A DNA stretch of 64,000 nt from Echria macrotheca (GCA_030411725.1 MU839828.1:1488001-1552000), one strand, 5' to 3'; shown: positions 1 to 11,387, counted from the first letter of the stretch. Notes: a model not told the origin generated them from the sequence alone. Made by a program: numbers and translations.

Positions 1-696
1 CACCAGCAACGGAGCCGGTGAAGCAGACCAACTTGATCTTGGGGTTTCGCACGATCGACTCGATGATGGTGGGTGACCCAGAGTGAAAGTACTGGATGAC
101 ACCATCGGGCAGGCCTGCTTCGCTGAACACCTTTGTCACCTGCTCGACAACGGTAGGTGTTTGGGGGGACGGCTTGAGAATGACCGAGTTGCCACTCAGT
201 AGCGCCGGAATAAGCGCATTGACCAAGATCAAATAGGGGTACTGCCGAGTCAGTTCTGTGTCTGAATAGCGCTGGGACCTCGGAGACATACGTTCCAGGC
301 AAAGATGATGAGGGTTGGCCCGACCGGAACCTTACGGATGAATCTCTTGAAGCCAGCCTCGGCCTCCCCATCCGTGTCTTTGAGGACCTCGTCACTGATC
401 TTGAGAAGGTACTCGGCCCTCTTAACGGCGGTAGCGATCTCCTTTGCTGTGTAAGCGATCGGGCGACCCATCTGGACGGTAAGCTCCAAAGCGAGGTCAT
501 CCTGCCGCTCCAACAAGAGCTGCAGCGCCTTTCTGATGATGATCTGGCGGTCAGCGAGAGCGGTTGAGCGCCATGAGTCGAAAGCGGTTGTGGCGATTTC
601 GGGGAGTTGTTCTAGTTCCTCTGCCGAGATGCCGTTGCGCGTGAAGATCGGCTCGTTTGTTGTGGGTGAGATGGTGGTGATGACTTCGACCGACAT
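1..696 (-). CDS. Aldehyde dehydrogenase superfamily protein (5' part only)
   Basis: N-terminal part of an NAD(P)-dependent aldehyde dehydrogenase, which oxidises an aldehyde to the carboxylic acid. Exon 1 is 696-292 and exon 2 runs from 241 off the window edge. The intron 291-242 has a GTATGT donor and a CAG acceptor and joins FAWN to YPYLILVNALIPALLSGN, the typical ALDH cofactor-binding core. Further on are KPSPQTP and FTGSVAG, the adenine-dinucleotide-binding segment. The catalytic cysteine and glutamate lie outside the window, so substrate cannot be judged. The start at 696 gives MSVEVITTISPTTNEP with no signal peptide, suggesting a cytosolic enzyme. It is divergent to the ESF2 gene. Family assignment is secure; the subfamily (succinate-semialdehyde dehydrogenase-like or other) is not. 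Confidence 0.93.
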
Positions 697-1443
697 GGTG
701 GCGGTTTAGCACTCTCGATTCTGGAGAAGAAAACGGCAAGGTCCAAGTTTGGGATTTTTGAAGGAAGTTGTTTGGATCGTCCGAACAGAGGAAGGGGCAA
801 GGGGTAACATAAGCTACACTTGCAAGTCGCACCCCTCCTTGTTGTTGCCCCTCCAGCTCCGTCCTCGGCTTCACGATAAGATAGTAACGATTACATCATG
901 GGTATTTGCTATCTTGCGGCGGCATCCAACCCCATCATTTCGCTCCATGTTGATATTTAGAAGTTGAATAAAGATCCATCCACACTAATAGAATAATTAA
1001 AATGGAACATGCAAGTTCTGGGACGTGCAAAGGTCTATGGGATGAATTGTCCGTCCGTCCTTAGGTGAAGCTGTTAGCAGCGACTTGAAGCTCCATCAGG
1101 GAAAACGAGAACCAGGCCGAGGGACAGGGGTCGACGTAGGGACTCCGTTCTTCCAGCCTGGAGCTTATCTGTGTACTGACGACTATCTCCAAACCTAATG
1201 TCAAGTGGATAGAGCACAGCAAGCTCGATGAAGCGGAGATGGTTGGGTAACACGTGAGTAACTCGGAATGGGTTCAACATGTACGGAATACGCAACCCTA
1301 ACCCTTCATTTGAGGCCCACCTGCTTTATTCTGCCGTTTGCGAAGCTCACCGCCAATTTTTTGTCGAGTCGCAAGCCAACGAGATCAAGTCGCAAACAAG
1401 ATTGACATATTCGCAACGCAACGGGATCAATCCGGTAAACACA
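697..1443. other. Intergenic region between divergent ALDH and ESF2 genes
   Basis: No convincing coding sequence. It must hold both promoters. An in-frame ATG at 1279 could extend ESF2 upstream, but the ATG at 1444 lies in the better context (CACAATG) and gives the normal family N-terminus. Confidence 0.6.
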
Positions 1444-2492
1444 ATGTCAAAAGACAACAGAAACGAATTCCTGGACACCGGTGACAGCGACGAGGATGTC
1501 GGGCGAGACAACGACTCGGACGACGATCTGCAAAAAGGAGGGCGCAGCGCCAAGAGGAGAAGGGTTGAGGACGACGACGAGAGCGACATTGAAGATGCTA
1601 GCGACCTAGAAGAGGAGTTGGAAGACATAAAGGACGAGGAACCTACTGGCAACGCCTCCGGGACTACAGAAAAGGACGACGAGCCAAAGCCGGAACAAAA
1701 GGACTCAAAACCAAGCGGGAAAACGTTCGAGCTGCCGGGCGTGACGAAACCACTGTCGAAAAAGAACCTGGTCGCTACCGAGGAAGCCATCAAGAAATCG
1801 GGCGTCGTCTACATATCGCGGGTACCGCCGTACATGACGCCAGCCAAACTACGATCCCTTCTCGAGCCCTACGGCAAGATCAACCGGCTGTTCCTCGCGC
1901 CCGAGGATCCCCAGGCACGTACCCGGCGTATTCGGAACGGAGGAAACAAGAAGAAGTCATTTACCGAAGGCTGGGTGGAATTCATAAGAAAAAAGGACGC
2001 GAAGAAGGCATGCGAGCTGTTAAACGTAGGTGTTTTCCGATCTAGTCCTTTTGCCGCCTGGCGATAATACTAACCTCTGTCTCTCAGGCTCACCCGATAG
2101 GCGGAAAGAAAGGCTCATATTACCGAGACGACATCTGGAACCTGCTATACCTCTCGGGCTTCAAGTGGCACAATCTGACGGAGCAGATCGCGGCGGAGAA
2201 TGCCGAGCGGGCTAGCAGGATGCGCGCCGAGATCAGCAAGACAACGAAAGAAAACAAGGAATTTGTGCGCAACGTGGAGAGGGCGAAGATGCTCGACGGG
2301 ATGCAGGCGAAGAAGGCGGCGAAGAAGAAGCTTACAGAGGACGACGGGGGACCCGAGTCAGGGGCAGCCGCTGGAGATGACGCAGGCAGGGATAAAAAGC
2401 GGTCGTTCGCGCAGGTGCCGCTGGCAAAGAAGAGGAGGCTTGACGATGAGCAGCCGGAGCGGGTTCAAAGGGTGTTGAGTAAGATTTTCTGA
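1444..2492 (+). CDS. ESF2: Pre-rRNA processing factor Esf2 (18S rRNA factor 2, ABT1 family)
   Basis: Nucleolar RNA-binding protein of the small-subunit processome; in yeast it assists DEAD-box helicase Dbp8 and is needed for early cleavages producing 18S rRNA. Exons 1444-2025 and 2088-2492 give 328 residues, near the yeast length. The intron is 2026-2087 with branch TACTAAC and acceptor CTCTCAG. The first ~115 residues are acidic and disordered, with a basic patch KRRRVEDDDES. The RRM-like domain starts near residue 118 (GVVYISRVPPYMTPAKL, then LLEPYGKINRLFLAPED) and continues to ACELLN at the splice. Exon 2 begins AHPIGGKKGSYYRDDIWNLL, a family hallmark, followed by a lysine-rich helical tail. 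No oddities. Confidence 0.95.
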
Positions 2493-2730
2493 GGGGGTGC
2501 GATATCCACTGGTGCAGGACAAAGAAATACGACTAACCGTCTGTCTGCCTTGTGTCTTGACTGTACGTATACCAGCTCAAAAGGCTATTGTATGAGTTGT
2601 CTGACATGGCCGTCGGTCCAGATGTTGCGATTGTTCAAGATGTGATATATTGCCTGCCCTATCGGACGTCTTGTTGTTTTCATGACACAGCTCTTAGCAT
2701 TCGTCCAGCACTTCCCAGTTCTCACTCACC

Positions 2731-4458
2731 ATGGACGGCAGCGCCTCCCTCCGGAAAAGCCTCGACGACGGGCTCAAGCAGCTCGAGGAGATCAACATCG
2801 AAGAGGTGGTCCAGTTCCTCGCCCTCTCGCGCGAACAGGCCGCCGAGCTCCAGGGCTACATCAACCGGCAGCTCGACGAGGACGACCGGGCGGCCAACAA
2901 GGTCTTCCCCATCTGCCGCGTCGACGTCGCCCCGATGGCCGAGTACCTCAAGACGCGGAGCCTGATGAAATCGCCCGAGAGAATCCCACCGCCGTGGATC
3001 CGGACTGCTCTCCAGCGATGTGTCGAGGCCGTAAGTCAGGGCGTCAGTCTGCCCGACTGTGTTGCTGTTGTCTGGCCGGCTTGCGGTACCGGCCCCGAGC
3101 CGACCAGAGTCGGCACTGCTTCGGCTGCTCGCTCGCCACGTCCGGGGGGTAGGCCGCGGCCAATCCATGTCAAGAAGGATGGGTCCGATCCCCTGGCTGG
3201 TCTTTTCTATCGATCCTCCCCGACACCGGAAGAGAACCTCCTCGATCTGAGCGCGAGAATGCCCCATGTGCAGTGGGCGAACTTCGACTACGATATGAAT
3301 CCGCTCCTGGCCTCGTTCGAGACCATGTGCTCCTCGCCCGGCGAAATCGACGAGAGGAGGCTACCGAGACCGCTGCACCCACCACCCCCAAACCCTTTTA
3401 CGCATGCGGCCTCGTCTCCGGAGGCTCGCAGACCCGACTCCGCCCCGGCCGTATTCCCCAGATACGACACCCACCCGCCGCTCTCGGTATATTCCGCGTC
3501 CTCCGTATACTCCTCCTTACCCGGGAGTCGAACCCGCACCCACCATACCCGCCATTCAACCCCCGAACATCCATCCCCCGATCCCAACCACAACTCTCCA
3601 CCACCACCACCACGGTCAAAAACATTCCCCCCAACCCGCCCGGCCCGACCGTCCCGGTTCCGCGAGATGTTCTCCCCAGCCAGCTCCATCCACAACGACA
3701 CCCCCATCGAAACCCCCATCCCCAGCCGCCGACAATCCCGCTCCCATTCCCATTCCCAATCTCATCATCACCAAGCCCCCCTCCCAGACGACACCCCGGA
3801 ACCTTCGTCCACCCGAGACCGCCGCCACAAACGGCGCCACTACCACCACCGATCCCATTCCCATTCCCGACCCCATACCCACCAACGAGAAGAAGAAGAA
3901 GAACCCCTAGAATTCATCGCCACAGTCCGCCACAGCTCGCACACCTCCTCAGGGAGTAGTGAGGATTTCCACATATCCGTCCGACCCTCACCCTCACCCT
4001 CCTCCTCTACCCCTTCATCCTCCCCTTCCCCTTCCACACGTGCCCATCCCACCTCAAAACGCACATCCTCCTCATCTTCCCCCTCCCCCTCCTCCAGAAC
4101 AACCCCCTCCCGACACACTCGACATACAAACCACCACAATTCAGAAAAGTATACATGCCCCTGTGGCTGTGGCTGTGGCTGCGTCACCACCACCCTACCA
4201 AACCACCACCACCACCACCAGTCTTCTCGATCGGCATCATCAGTTGTACCGGGAAATGGGAATGGGTATTATGCACAAGTTCATCTACGCGGTGGTGGTG
4301 GTAGAGGTAGTAGTTCAAGTTCTGAGCATGGCAGGGAGGAGGGGCGAGATGTACAGAGACGAAACAGGGATCGGGAGAGAGAACGGGACGGGGGACGGGA
4401 TAGAAAGGGGAAGGGGAAGGAAAGCTCTTCTGTTCTGCGGAGGATCTTTTGCAGCTAG
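2731..4458 (+). CDS. Low-complexity orphan protein, unrecognised
   Basis: I do not recognise this gene. The open frame of 575 codons starts in a good context (CACCATGG). Residues 1-100 look like a normal folded or helical domain rich in Leu/Glu (LKQLEEINIEEVVQFLALSR). The rest is dominated by Pro, Ser, His and Arg, including SHSHSQSHHH-type and SPSPSSS runs, a Cys-Gly stretch CPCGCGCGC, and a basic RDRERERDGGRDRKGKGKE end. A strong GTAAGT donor at 3031, in phase 0, may start an intron; I could not fix its acceptor, so residues ~101-160 may not be coding. All three forward frames are open for hundreds of bases because of C-rich composition. The frame given here carries the least random segments (WANFDYDMNPLLASFETM, PARPSRFREMFSPASS). 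Convergent with NMD3. Confidence 0.6.
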   Translation: MDGSASLRKSLDDGLKQLEEINIEEVVQFLALSREQAAELQGYINRQLDEDDRAANKVFPICRVDVAPMAEYLKTRSLMKSPERIPPPWIRTALQRCVEAVSQGVSLPDCVAVVWPACGTGPEPTRVGTASAARSPRPGGRPRPIHVKKDGSDPLAGLFYRSSPTPEENLLDLSARMPHVQWANFDYDMNPLLASFETMCSSPGEIDERRLPRPLHPPPPNPFTHAASSPEARRPDSAPAVFPRYDTHPPLSVYSASSVYSSLPGSRTRTHHTRHSTPEHPSPDPNHNSPPPPPRSKTFPPTRPARPSRFREMFSPASSIHNDTPIETPIPSRRQSRSHSHSQSHHHQAPLPDDTPEPSSTRDRRHKRRHYHHRSHSHSRPHTHQREEEEEPLEFIATVRHSSHTSSGSSEDFHISVRPSPSPSSSTPSSSPSPSTRAHPTSKRTSSSSSPSPSSRTTPSRHTRHTNHHNSEKYTCPCGCGCGCVTTTLPNHHHHHQSSRSASSVVPGNGNGYYAQVHLRGGGGRGSSSSSEHGREEGRDVQRRNRDRERERDGGRDRKGKGKESSSVLRRIFCS

Positions 4459-4669
4459 CTTGGGCTGGAATGTGTTAACGTGGGCACATGACGGCTTTTT
4501 TGACCATCACAAGACAGGGGTCGGAAATTCCAAGGTGACTTTATTGGAAACCAGTAGGCACAAAATACCAAGATCACATTTTCGAAAAAGGATCAAAGAC
4601 AGTTCCACTGCCAAGCCTTTCCGTCTGATCAATTAACATGCATAACTCATTAGACTAAAACCCAAAGCC

Positions 4670-6329
4670 CTATGCCTTGTCTTGAATGTCCAGCTCCTCA
4701 AAGTCGTCAAGCAGCTCCTCCATGTTGATCTTCGGCCCCTCCTCGTCCACCGTCATCTCCGTCTCCGCCACGCTCATGGCATCCGGATCTTGCGCCTTAG
4801 TCTTCTTCGTGTTCTTGTATAGCGCTAGTGCTGCCCGAAGCTCCTCATCCTCTTCCACGTCCCGAAGGAACATCTCGTACTCGGCATCCATCTTCGCTTG
4901 GTCGGTCGCCTTGGGCAACAGATCACCCTCGTCCTTGGCCATGCGCTTCAGCTTCCAGTTCCTCTTCCTGTTCCTCCGCCGGTTGGGATAGTGTTTCTTG
5001 ACCAGCACCACGTCTGGTATCGTTGACCCATACGTTTTTGACTCCTCGATGGCATCCAGCATCGAAGAGTTGAAGTTGGAGCCAGTCAGGAGATATCCCA
5101 TGACCGAATCACCGGGGTGCAACACACCACCGAGATGTGTCCTTGCAAAGTAGGTCTGGTCGTTGACACCCAGATCCGATGCACGGGCAACCGTCAGTTC
5201 CGCCAGCAACCACTTCCCCTTTCGCACACCAGTCGATTCGACATCCATCACGATGAATTCCACCATATCCGGGGCACCAGCAAGAGGGGCAAAAGGAGCT
5301 CTCCAGTAGATGTCGGAGCTCACTTCGGCCGTCTGAAGCGTATTCGGATCGAGAAGGTTGACTGCCGTTCCTATTCGGTGGCAGAGCACCAAGGGTGTGA
5401 TGTTGCCGATCGACTTGGCGAGCTTCATCGGTAATGCCACCAGATCATCCCTGCAAATGGGCACCAGCTCCACCGAGTAGCTGTATTTGTACTGTTTGAC
5501 GCCGGTATGGGTATCCTGCGAAATCAGATGTTTCGACTCCTTGACAAACACCGGCACCACCGATTTGAGAAAGTTGATGAACGCGACGGCCTGGTTCTGC
5601 TGGGCAAAGTAGAAATCGATGCCGTCCTTCTCCTCCTTGATGTTGATCGTGTCCCTGTGGGCCTGGTGTTTGAGAATCAACTGTTCCAGCAACAAAAACG
5701 TCCTCTTGTGCGTGACCTTTTGCCGCACCTGGACCGCGGCACGCCAGACGTTGGCCGTGTATGACTTGGCGCACTCGCGACATTGTTGGTACGCGACGAC
5801 ATAGACGACCTCGAAGCTCTGCTGCATCAGGACGCCATCCGCGACCGAGTCCTGGATGGTGATTTTGACTTTGATTCTCCTCGAATGTGGTTCCGTCCAG
5901 ACAAATCTAGCATCTGTGATTCGCACCTTGCCCAGATTCCTCAACTTCTTCAGACACAGCGACAGCAGTTCTCGAGACTCGGGTGTCGCCGTGACCCAGG
6001 TGGTGGGTGGCATAAGCCATCGGTCGCAGTCTCGACAAAAATGCAGCGTGCCTTCGCGGGGAATTCCTTGCGAGATGTCGACGGTCGACTTGATGCTGAG
6101 GCGAGTTAGCTTGCACGATGCCGATGGACAGAGTATTCTTACCAGTCGTAACAAAGTGCTCCGGCCGAGGAGGTACCGTCGATAGGTGCACCGCAGTTGC
6201 AACAAAGGATTCTTTAAGGGGTCAGTATCATACGGATCTTGATGGTTGGGCAACAACTTACGTTGCGCCAGTCCGCGCTGATCCCCCAGCGCTCAGTGGG
6301 ACCATGCCCATCGGAGTGTCGAGATCCAT
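4670..6329 (-). CDS. NMD3: 60S ribosomal export adaptor Nmd3
   Basis: Nmd3 binds the subunit-joining face of the large ribosomal subunit and recruits the exportin Crm1. Exons 6329-6262, 6211-6143 and 6095-4670 give 520 residues, matching the yeast protein. The N-terminal zinc-binding cysteines sit in exons 2-3: CCNCGAPIDG and CYDC, then CRDCDRWLMPP, with REGTLHFC in front. The third zinc pair is YQQCRECAKSY. Typical conserved parts are HKRTFLLLEQLILKHQAH and FYFAQQNQAVAFINFL. The C-terminus is acidic and leucine-rich (INMEELLDDFEELDIQ) after a basic RRRNRKRNWKLKR block, as expected for the nuclear export and import signals. The 68-base first exon carries the true start MDLDTPMGMVPLS; the long third-exon frame alone would give a false N-terminus. 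Confidence 0.96.
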
Positions 6330-6914
6330 GATTGAGGCGCGAAGGTGTTATTTCGTTTGATAAGTCTCAGATACCGTTCACACAATGGATTCGACCCCTT
6401 GAAGATCGAAAGGGACAGCAACGGGAGTGTCTGAAAATAGTGTACTTCTTATGGCGGGGCATGCGTTCCTGAATTTTGACCACAATTTTGCCCCGCGTTG
6501 GTTGATAAGCAGCTTATCGTTCTGTGGCGTTCGACATGGGTACGCTCGGCACTGTGGTTTGCCACTGCAGCTGACAACAGCTGTCCCGGCTCCTGATGCC
6601 CAGTAAACCGTCCGTCCTGGTGGTACTTGGACCGCGCCCCTATGTTCACCACTGACTAATTAGATTCGAATTTGCGGAATCCTTTTTACGGTCCCAATGC
6701 TCAGGTGGCCTTCGGATCTCAGGTGCTCTGGATTGGTGCATCCACAGTAATTCGCAATATCACCGTGTCGTACATGTGTAACCTTTGTGAGACGAATCTT
6801 CATGCTGTAAGTCTACGGAATAGTTCATCGCAAACGCTGGAGCTTCCTCCCCAAGTGCTCCCTTACATCTAAACTACACAAATGCGCCCCGACCCAACAT
6901 CGTAGGTGGCGGGT
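6330..6914. other. Intergenic, no gene seen
   Basis: Lies between the NMD3 start and the TTC1-like stop, both on the minus strand. It should contain the NMD3 promoter and the TTC1 terminator. I see no coding sequence or structured RNA. Confidence 0.5.
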
Positions 6915-7809
6915 CTATTTCTTGGCCTGACCTTGTTCGAAGTTCATGCTGTATCCGCCGGTCTTCTCGTCCTTGACCATCTTGAAGTTGTCAGTGCTCA
7001 ATCCAAACGGCTTCAGGAGACCATTTCCAAGATCCTTAAGCTTTGTCCACATCTCATTCGTCTCCTTCTCCTGCGCGGCTTTTACACGCGCCGGCAGAGT
7101 CTGGAGCTGCGTTTGCACAATCTTTCGGTCGGGTGGCCCGAGAATAGCCGACATTTCCATCAGCTTCTTGTAATCCACCAAAGCCCCTTCAAGATTTGAC
7201 CATCCACCAAGTTCAGAGCGGGCACGCGCCCGCCGCATCAAGGCCTTTGCTCTGATCCTAGCGATATCCCCCTCCAACTTTTTCTGAGCCTTTTCGGCCT
7301 CTTCTTTGGAGTGGTCCGGGGGCGCAGGCGCGGCCTTGGCGGCACCGGCACTCATGATCTCGTACTCGACAGTGTCGTCTTCCTCGGCCTTTTGCCGTTT
7401 TGCCTTCTCATCTGCCTCCAGTTTTTCTAGCTTGTTCAGCGCAGTAGTAGCGTGAGAGACCGCTTCCTTCCACTCGCTGAGTTTCAGGTGGCAAGCAGCG
7501 ATATTGCTCTGGAGGACAGCCAATTCGTAGTCGAGGCTGCCGGGGCAAACGGCTACGGCTTCATCGTACTTGTTGATAGCGGCATCATATTTTCCCGATG
7601 TGAAGAGAGAGTTGGCTTCGGTCTTGTGGTTGTTGGATTCTGCCAGCAGGGTCTTCCGATGACAAGAAGTTAGCAACCCGTCCGCGTTCAGGAGGTAGAC
7701 CTACAGCTTCCTCCTCTGGGGAAAGCTTTTCGAAGTATTCCTCGGCTTCCTCCTCGCCATTAGGGCCTGGGGCTTTGCCCTCGGTTGGTTTCGGTGCTTC
7801 TGCCGGCAT
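6915..7809 (-). CDS. TPR protein of the TTC1 family
   Basis: Tetratricopeptide-repeat protein resembling animal TTC1, a cytosolic co-chaperone-like adaptor. Exons 7809-7705 and 7652-6915 give 280 residues. The 52-base intron has donor GTAGGT, branch GCTAAC and acceptor GGAAG, joining SPEEEA to TLLAESNNHKTEAN. The TPR block covers roughly residues 37-210 (NNHKTEANSLFTSGKYDAAI, AVLQSNIAACHLKLSEWKEA, then IRAKALMRRARARSELGGW), with an acidic Lys/Glu insertion between repeats. The C-terminal signature LGNGLLKPFGLSTDNFKM followed by GGYSMNFEQ is the diagnostic TTC1 ending. The N-terminal 35 residues are acidic and disordered. No signal peptide. Function in fungi is inferred only from the family. 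Confidence 0.9.
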
Positions 7810-8737
7810 GTTGTAACCAGAAACAAGATAGTCCGATGGTGTGTTACGGTGTGCTAGAGAAAGATACTACAACGCCAGGATCGGCCTTTTGACCGATGCG
7901 GGGCTCTTGTCGTCCAAGAAGGAGCTACAGCCGATTGTCGTGAGAAGTTTGGTTGGGCTGTTTACTTTTCACATGCGATGATGTAGCTTCCCAGGGTTGC
8001 CCCTCTTTCAATGCTGCAGAAAACCGCTGCGGCCGACCAATAACTGCTAAAACGTCATCTTATGCCACTTCCCGTTCGCCATTTCTTTCTTTCTCCTGAG
8101 ACAACCCCACCATCTCTTGACTAGCAACACCGAGGGGCAGCGAACAGGGGGAGCTTCAATGTTCGCCAGCTCCTAGCGTGCTTCGAGCTTCGCCCTAGAT
8201 TTCTTATCTCGCAGCTTCCTCGGCTCCAGCTCGTTTCAGAGGACAAACGGACCGAAAAGTCCCGCCGAGAAGCTGTTCTTTCCTCACCATGATCGGGATT
8301 TATCGCAAACGAGGGCTGCACTGGGCCGAGGGGCGTGCTTTCTGTTGCAATTTGGCTGGATCTGCAGTTCAGACAGGGGTCTGAGAGCCGTCCAGGGGTC
8401 CCACAGCGTCCTTGGGCATCTCCAACGTTTTTGTTTGCGCCCCGCCGTGGAGCAAACGAATTGACGCCTTATCCTGAGTCACCTAGATTACATATTCAGC
8501 AGCTCCCCTATAATCGGACGAACAGCTCATCTGATCTTCTCTGAACTCTGGCCAGATTGACTTTCCGCTTTCGGAGTTCAAGCTTTACTCTTCTAAATCC
8601 TGAGCCCTCCCTCTGAGCCCTCCTTCCACGCCCATCGCGGCTTCTACCATTCCGACCTTCTGAATCTAACTCAGTTCGCGAGCTCGAGCTCCCCACGGAA
8701 GCCATCTATCCTTCGTCGTCGCCAGTTGCTTCTCACG
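7810..8737. other. Intergenic between divergent TTC1-like and HAD genes
   Basis: Long bidirectional promoter or leader region without a credible gene. Short frames on both strands have no recognisable motif. Confidence 0.5.
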
Positions 8738-9800
8738 ATGGCGCCCAAAACTGAGTAGGTTCCTAGGAATCATTGTCAAGCATCGGCCATGGACTTGCTG
8801 ACGATACTCCCCGCTGCCAGCTTCCCCCCTGTTCGCGCCTGTCTCTTCGACATGGATGGCCTCCTTCTCGACACTGAGGATATATACACGCTGTGCGTGA
8901 ACCTCGTGCTGGAGAAGTACCAGCGTCCTAAGCTCCCGTGGACCATAAAAGCCAAGCTTCAAGGACGTCCGGGTCCAGCCGCCAACCAGATTTTCCATGA
9001 TTGGTAGGTACACTAGTCCTGCCACCGACGATTGTTTGTTAAAACAAAGTGCCAGGGCCAAGCTTCCCATCAGTCTAGAACAGTACACAAAAGAGCTCTA
9101 TGCTCTGCAGGGGCAGCACTTTCCCGGCACGCAGCCGCTTCCCGGCGTCGCTAAACTTCTCGGCGACCTCGGCCGGACCCGGTACTGGGCAAACAACACT
9201 GCCGATCCTACCAAGCCACCCCACCGGGTCCATATCGCCCTGGCTACATCGTCCCATGAGGCCAACTTCCGGCTCAAGACGTCCCACCTGACGGAGCTCT
9301 TTAGCGTCTTTGAGACACACCGCCGCGTGCTCGGCGACGACAAGCGCATCGAGCCCGGTCGGGGCAAGCCGCTTCCCGACATCTTCCTTCTGGCCCTCAA
9401 GACCATCAACGACTCGCTGCCGGCCGGCGAGCCGCCCATCACTCCTGAGGAGTGTCTCGTCTTTGAGGACAGCGTGCCGGGTGTTGAAGCTGGTCGCCGC
9501 GCGGGCATGCGCGTGATCTGGTGTCCGCACCCGATGCTGAAGAAGGTCTATGCTGGTCGCGAGGGGGAGGTGCTGGCTGGTCGCACCGGCGAGGCAGGCG
9601 ACGTTGATCTGCACCAGGTCGGCGAGATCGACGACGGCTGGGCCCAGTATCTGGCGACACTGGTGGACTTTCCGTACGACAAGTACGGCATTGTCGTGCC
9701 CCCTCTCGCCGTCGAACTCGAGCGCGAAATGCAAGATGGAGCCCAAATAGACGACGGCGAGGTCATTCAGGCCGTAGAAGGTTGCGCGGTCGCTTCTTAG
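8738..9800 (+). CDS. HAD-superfamily hydrolase (pseudouridine-phosphatase/sugar-phosphatase-like)
   Basis: Small-molecule phosphatase of the haloacid dehalogenase superfamily. I infer three exons: 8738-8754, 8821-9003 and 9056-9800, total 314 residues. The 17-base first exon (MAPKT plus two bases) splices through GTAGGT...CTGCCAG to give MAPKTDFPPVRACLFDMDG. An alternative start at 8789 in the same frame lies inside this intron and gives a less typical N-terminus. Catalytic motifs are visible: motif I DMDGLLLD (nucleophile and acid/base Asp), motif II in LATSS, motif III lysine in GKPLPDIF, motif IV in VFEDSVPGVEAGRRAGM. An insertion after GDLGRTRYWANNT separates the cap from motif II. Yeast DOG phosphatases and human PUDP (HDHD1) share this layout; the substrate cannot be told from sequence. 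Confidence 0.9.
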
Positions 9801-11131
9801 GGCGAGGGTTCGTGCACCCCGGCTCGTGATATGCAACCCTGCGCAGAGCCCTGCGCAGAGACGAAGAGCGAGAGCCGTCTTTGAGAAGCTGCGGGTATGA
9901 CTGATCCAATACGACCACCTGCTCAACGGGGATCCCGGGTGGGTTATAATACCAGGGTTGGTGGTCATTACTGATGGCCGGGACTTCAACAACGGACAGG
10001 AAGAAAGAGTGAAGCTCATCTTCGTCGGGGAGGTTGCACAGCAGTCCTTGATCGCTTTTGGGCTGGCAGGCCATTCTGTAGAAGGCACTGCCGGGAGAAG
10101 TAGAGCAGGCGAGGCGTTTGGAGCACATTGTTAAAAGGAAACTTTTGAAGTTAGACCACATAGAGCCACGTAGAGTTATTACAGCGTGTCGGGAACATGA
10201 CCTAACTCCAAAGTATTTTACCGGCTTATACAATCCAGATGTAGAGTCCATTTACAGCTTGTGTTCTTTTCCGATGTGCCGTGTCTTGTTCAAGAGAATT
10301 ATTGTGATGGACAGCAAAACACACTTGGCCCCGACCAGTGGGTGAATAAACCAATACCGCCCAAATGAAGGGTTGGGAGGGAAAAAAAAAGGAAACAAAA
10401 GAAAGAAAAACCACCATAGAGTCCAGACACCAGGAATGAACACCCATTCTCACCGCGGATATATATACGCAAATACGGAATAGTCAAGTAGTTTTTCTGT
10501 ATTCGAGGCGGAAAAAAAAGATATGTGTTTTCCAATTTACCAAGAAAAAGTAATCATCACAGCCCGCCGTTAGATAGGTGCCACCGTGCCTAGTAGGTAA
10601 GTAGTCTCTTATTTCACAAATGGTTTTGGTTTATTTGGTAGCTTCGAGGGAAACAAAGAGTCTCAAAAGAAACCCCCCCGCAAAACATAAATCTTCGATC
10701 CCCATCTTCCCACGTTGTCCTCCTCCTATTCATACCCCCAATTCGAATCGAATGCGAAATATAATAATATACCGTATTCCGTATTCCGTATTCCGTACCG
10801 GTTCAGACAAGGCAAGGCAAGGTGAGGTAGGTAGGTAGCCCCCCCCCCCCCCCAAATCCCAGTTTTTTTCTTTTCTTTTGACTCTCGGACGCAGGGTTGG
10901 CGTCAGAAAACAGATTTTTTTCATGATGAGAAGTAAAGAATATAGGAGGTAAGGTAGGTAAAACCGTAAATATCTATTTAATCAGGGGTATCCAAAATAA
11001 TAAAATAAAATAAGCCCGCATCATGTGACATGCGTCATGCGTCGTGTCATGAGAAATGAAACAAGATTTTTTCCCTTTCCTTGGAGAATACATATAAACA
11101 ACAACCACCACATCGCAGTCAAACACACGAC
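9801..11131. other. Convergent intergenic region, low complexity
   Basis: Downstream of two convergent genes. It contains A-rich, T-rich and C-rich runs, a GTATTCC tandem triplet near 10775, and a poly-C tract near 10840-10853. No gene is supported; a 162-codon minus-strand frame at 9763-10251 overlaps the HAD 3' end and has no recognisable motif. Confidence 0.5.
10888..10911 (+). repeat. 24-base hairpin motif, copy 1
   Basis: An inverted repeat GACGC...GCGTC with a seven-base loop AGGGTTG, followed by AGAAAAC and then a T run at 10915-10921. The same 24 bases occur on the opposite strand at 61327-61350, also next to a T run. Role unknown. Confidence 0.7.
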
Positions 11132-11174
11132 CCCCCTCCCCCTCCTCCACTAGCAGTGGAAGAAGAAGTGCCCG
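11132..11174 (+). repeat. 43-base direct repeat at contig edge (copy 1)
   Basis: Identical to 11695-11737, which lies in exon 2 of the Zn2Cys6 gene. This copy ends exactly at the N gap, so I take it as the chimeric end of a contig rather than a real duplication. Confidence 0.85.
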
Positions 11175-11184
11175 NNNNNNNNNN
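11175..11184. other. Assembly gap (10 N)
   Basis: Ten unknown bases. The following ~130 bases (11185-11318) are long runs of T, A and C, typical of poor read ends. Sequence between about 11130 and 11320 should not be trusted. Confidence 0.97.
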
Positions 11185-11387
11185 TTTTTTTTTTTTTAAT
11201 TTAAAAATTTTTTTTTTTTTTTGTTTTTTTTATAAATAAAAAAAAAAAAAAAAAACCCCAAAAAAAAACACCCCCCCCCCCCCCCCCCCCCCCCCCCTCC
11301 CTTCCCCCCTAGACTAGAGCGACAAGATACCACCACCGCATGCTTCAAACCCCCCCCCCCCCCCACAAAATGAGATGATGGAGAGCA

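Noticed and set aside
9763..10251. 162-codon minus-strand frame overlapping the HAD 3' end
   Set aside because: Overlaps a real gene and resembles no family; the region is a convergent 3' intergenic stretch.
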